Assembly (NCBI GenBank): GCA_965112735.1
Contig: OZ218956.1
Location: 930,001 to 994,000, forward strand
Origin: Phaeosaccion multiseriatum
Taxonomy: Eukaryota; Ochrophyta, other classes
Reading direction: 5' to 3'
Length of the DNA stretch: 64,000 nucleotides
The translations under genes and the position numbers were made by a program. The notes beneath the pieces were generated by a model that worked only from the letters and a program-made list of their open reading frames with translations, searched no databases and was not told the DNA's origin. Shown here piece after piece: positions 60,734 to 64,000 of the stretch; position 1 is the stretch's first letter; every line of letters begins with the position of its first letter.

Positions 60734-63700
60734 ATGGCCGGTACTCGTGGAGAAAGGCCTCGTGCCAAGATGGCCGATGCCACGGAGGGAGCTCCACCGG
60801 AGCTTGCGTCCCCTAAGATTGGGCATGAGGAACACCTTGAAACATTGGTAAAGGAGCTACAGAGAGGGGTTCCTCGCGTCACCGCCCTGGTGGACCTCCA
60901 TATGCGCAGGGAGAGGGAGGAGCTGCAGGCCTTGCGAAGGGAGCAAGATGCGAGATTTCAAGCCGCTGTGCAAGAGGCGGTCAAGGAAAACCTCGCCCAG
61001 CAGCAGCAGCTGCTGGGAGGAGGGGGCGACGGGGGTAGGAGTGGCGGCGACGATAAAAGAGCAGCAGGAGACAAGGGCCTGAGAAAAGAGAACGAGCGCC
61101 TGAAGGCGCTGCTGGAGGATCAGCGGGATCAGATCGACGTACTTGTAGCAGAGGTGGCCGGTTTGAGGACGGAAAAAGAGCGCCATCAGAAGGACCAGCA
61201 GCAGGGGGGGGTATCTTCACGTCGCTCCAGCTCGTCTCCCCCGCCCACTGGTGGTGAGTCCTCTGGTCGGTCCTCTGGCGCGGCGTCCGAAGCGCTTATC
61301 CGGCAGCTGAGGCAAGCCAATCACGGCCTAGAGAGGTCTTTGAAGGAGGCGCGGAGGGCATTTGGCGAGCAGACAGCGCGCTTCCAGAGGATCGTTGCCG
61401 ATTTGCAGAACAATAGGGAGCACGGGGAAGAGCAGCTGCAGCAGCAACAGGAGGAGGACCGCAACGAGACCGAGCTTCAAGCCAGGCTCTGCGACTTGGA
61501 GGTGAGTGCAGTACTGCTGCAGTCTGGAGCGCAGACCAAGGCTGCCTCTGGCTCGTCTCTCTATTGCGCGTGTCACTGTGGTAGTGGAAGGAGTGCCAAC
61601 GGGACCCCCCCATTCGATGCCGTTTGTCATCCTGTTCGGACCCTTCCACTTTCTCAGATCCACTCCAGTGAGCAGGCTTCGCTCTTATCGGAGAGAGATG
61701 CCGAGCTGATACAGGTGAGCTTCCAAGCACCCGTAGCGGCGGACAGCGACAGGAATGCTCCGCCTTGACCCTTCAGCACACCATCCTCAACTTCTGCCCC
61801 TCCCCCATGAACCCTGTGTGCTGCATGTGGCACCCCACAGACACAAGCGAGGCTGAGTGCCCAGACGGAGCGAGCTCGTGCGCTGGCCGCCCGGAACGAG
61901 GAGTTGCAGAGCAAGGTGCTGCGGCTGGAGCGACTGCACGAAACGGCCAAGGAGGTGGCGCTGCATAGCGAGGCGAGGCTTCAGGACACATGCGCGCAGC
62001 TGCAGGTACGCCATGGAGTGGCTCAGGCGAAGACCTGGCTGGATCTACGCGCCCTGATTCTTTAACACGCCTCGTCCAACGAACGTGTGTCTGAGAATAT
62101 TCGAGTGTTGGGTGTGGCTTTGTCTTGTTTCAAAGGCTCTCTGCGCTGCGATACCTTCTCAACGACCTTGTCACACCCCGTGGTGTCTTTCTGTTCCCTC
62201 TCACCGTTCACGCCACAGGCTCACGCACTTGTGGCACGCCGAGCGTTGGGAGAGAGCACTCCTCAGCGCGGAAGGGAGGGAGCAGAGCTGTCGACCGAGG
62301 TGGATCTAGGTGCCTATCTTGCTGCGCAGGCGTGGTGGCTCCACTTGGCGGGAGTCGAGAGGTGAACTGCCTGAGAGATTGGAGGAAATTGCTTTTTGCG
62401 TGGTGTGTGATGGTCCCCACGAAGCGCTATTGGGCGTATTGTGGTTTAACACTGATTGAACCCTTTCTACGCCGTCGTCAAGCCCCCCCCCCGCCTCCCC
62501 CCTTGTCTTGTCTTCCTGTCCTCATTTCTCGCACGTATCCTCCTCTGCTTCCCTGCCGTGCTGTGCTGTACTGGCGGTCCCTTCAAACAGAGACCGGGGG
62601 CAGCATGAGAGTAGCGGCAGAGTGGGGCAAGGGGTAGAACAGCAGGAACAGCGCGAGGAGAGACTTCGGCAGAAGTACCGAGAGCAGAGCGTGGAGGTAG
62701 CCAACCTCCGACAGGAGGTGCTGGCAAAGGATATTGAAGGGCGGAAGGACAGACAGGCGCTCACGCAGAGGCTCACAGCAGCCACCATGCGCATCGCTGC
62801 TCTTGAGCAAGTAAGAGTCAGCAGCTTGGAGACTGCGGAGGGGGGGCGGGTGGGTGCGTGGGGCGGGAGTGTGTGGCCTGTCTGCTGCTGCTGCTCATAC
62901 CTCCCTCTTGTCTGTCCGTCGCCCCTTTGATGTATCGCAGGCGCTATTCATGGCCAAGCAGAGCGGCAGCAGTCGGATCTCAGAGCTGGAGCGAACAGTT
63001 AAGTTCGACACCCATGAGTATCTGGGAGGTCCCCTTGCAGAGGAGGAAGGGTTTAACCTTTAGTCTCTCTCTGTTCGCAAGCACTGCTCGCCCTATGGGG
63101 GCACTTGTGTCTCTCGTCCTTGCGGCAGACCCACTCGGGAGTACTCGTTCCTGGAGCCTTCTCCCCTCCACCCAAGCCAGTCAAACCAGCGTGCGGTTAC
63201 TCCTCGCCATGCCGCCTGACGACTCTGCCCGTCCCTTCCGCCAGGTGAACACTCTGCGCGGTCGAGGGAATTTGGAGGATGCCTTGGCAGCAGCCAGGGA
63301 GGAGTTATCCAAGGAGAGGCTTTTGGTCATTAAGAGGGAGGGGGACATGAAAGTCGCACAGCAGCTGCTCCAGGAGGAGAAAATGCGATTCACAAAGGAG
63401 GTGAGTGAGGGTGCCTGCTGGTGTGGTTACAGCTCCCTCTCTCTCTTGCTCTGTTTGTCATCTCGAGTCGCTCGCCCCACCCCCCCCCTCCCTCGAAGGC
63501 ACCTGAGCCACTCCTTTCGCTTGGCCCTCCTCTCATCTCTTCTTCCACTGGCCCTCGCAGCTTCACCGAGCGGACCACTTGCAGGATATATTGGATCGAA
63601 GGACTGTGGCTTACTCTATCCGAATGGGACCCTCGGAGAGAGGAGGGCTGACGGCGGAGACGGAGGCCGGAGGGCAGGTGTCAGCGCTGCAGCTTATGGA

Positions 63701-63761
63701 GTCTTTCGCAGGCACTGCCCGAAGACAAGCGGAGCGGATCCGCCACTTGGAGCGCAGGTGA
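60734..63761 (+). CDS. Coiled-coil protein of unknown function
   Basis: Eight exons, 60734-61501, 61658-61714, 61841-62005, 62219-62361, 62591-62810, 62941-62997, 63245-63400 and 63561-63761, join in frame to about 588 aa. Nearly all of it is charged heptad-type sequence: LDLHMRREREELQALRREQD-like helices at the start, ENERLKALLEDQRDQIDVLV, LQSKVLRLERLHETAKEV, LRQKYREQSVEVANLRQEVL, and ARRQAERIRHLERR at the end. A Gly/Ser-rich spacer lies near residues 95-185. No named domain is visible. It could be a centrosomal, ciliary or Golgi coiled coil. The stop TGA overlaps a good donor (AG/GTGAGC at 63758), so the gene might instead continue beyond the window. Confidence 0.65.
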
Positions 63762-64000
63762 GCAGCTCTGCGAGCAGCTCTGTGGGGAGGCTCTTGGCTT
63801 GGGCTCAGTCCTCTGAGGCGTAGCTCCTCCTCGAGGCTAGCGTTTAATGCTTTCAACGCCTCACGTGTGATGCTGAATGCCTGGCCTTTTGCCAAGGACT
63901 GCTGCTCTGACAGTGCCGCACTCGTTATCCGCATATGCATACACATTACACAGCCTCCAGGGGGTGCAGCTTCACGCTCTGCTATCAGAGGGAGGCCTGG
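63762..64000 (-). other. Possible 3' end of a convergent gene (partial)
   Basis: On the minus strand, a helical, protein-like frame (SLAKGQAFSITREALKALNA, then EEELRLRGLSPSQEPP) covers about 63770-63920 and is not a shadow of the plus-strand exons. Its stop would fall inside the last exon of the coiled-coil gene, which makes it doubtful. It may be the last exon of a gene starting outside the window. Confidence 0.3.

Overview
The window is a compact, intron-rich nuclear segment of a eukaryote. I can reconstruct about 28 protein-coding genes. Most are split by GT-AG introns of roughly 60-120 nt. The best guess for the host is a photosynthetic alga with a secondary plastid of red ancestry, most likely a stramenopile. 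Five proteins begin with an ER signal peptide followed directly by a phenylalanine-led transit-like stretch (the ASAFAP-type bipartite presequence), and two of these are clearly organellar translation proteins (IF-1 and bL17). The lineage also seems to make flagella: CFAP263/CCDC113 and nicolin-1 are both present. The species cannot be settled from this sequence.

Layout, left to right. 1-13.5 kb: PEX2 (5' truncated), CFAP263, tRNA 2'-phosphotransferase, a RanBPM-type CTLH subunit, an LYR protein, SBDS with a zinc-finger tail, Pol III subunit RPC10, a GT31-like glycosyltransferase, a CID-domain (SCAF-like) protein and a small plastid-type membrane protein. 13.8-24.2 kb: a coiled-coil protein, a degenerate adenylate-kinase-like plastid protein, plastid IF-1, NICN1, an FMO-like flavoprotein and a MAPKKK-like kinase. 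24.2-25.65 kb: a gene-free GC-rich palindromic repeat island. 25.7-39.8 kb: an acylphosphatase-like plastid protein, a tetraspanin, a Sec23/24-like COPII protein, a class I methyltransferase, a 412-bp foldback element, MAP65/PRC1 and a second kinase. 41-60.4 kb: a 16-exon RecQ helicase, a 3-hydroxyisobutyrate-dehydrogenase/GLYR-type reductase, plastid bL17, a COMMD4-like protein, a PDZ+TBC RabGAP, a GRIP-domain golgin and a DHHC palmitoyltransferase. 60.7-63.8 kb: a coiled-coil protein of unknown role.

The genes are not one pathway. The striking feature is the order: gene after gene sits head-to-head with a neighbour, with start codons usually only 80-360 bp apart, and most opposite gene ends are tail-to-tail with short gaps. 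Shared bidirectional promoters are therefore likely. Mobile DNA is confined to a few gaps: the foldback element, mariner-like terminal repeats near 36.8, 41.0 and 48.4 kb, and the palindromic island.

Exon models were built by eye from reading frame, splice consensus and family knowledge. Most models close in frame with consensus sites. One junction (GT31 gene, about 10.49-10.52 kb) does not resolve cleanly.
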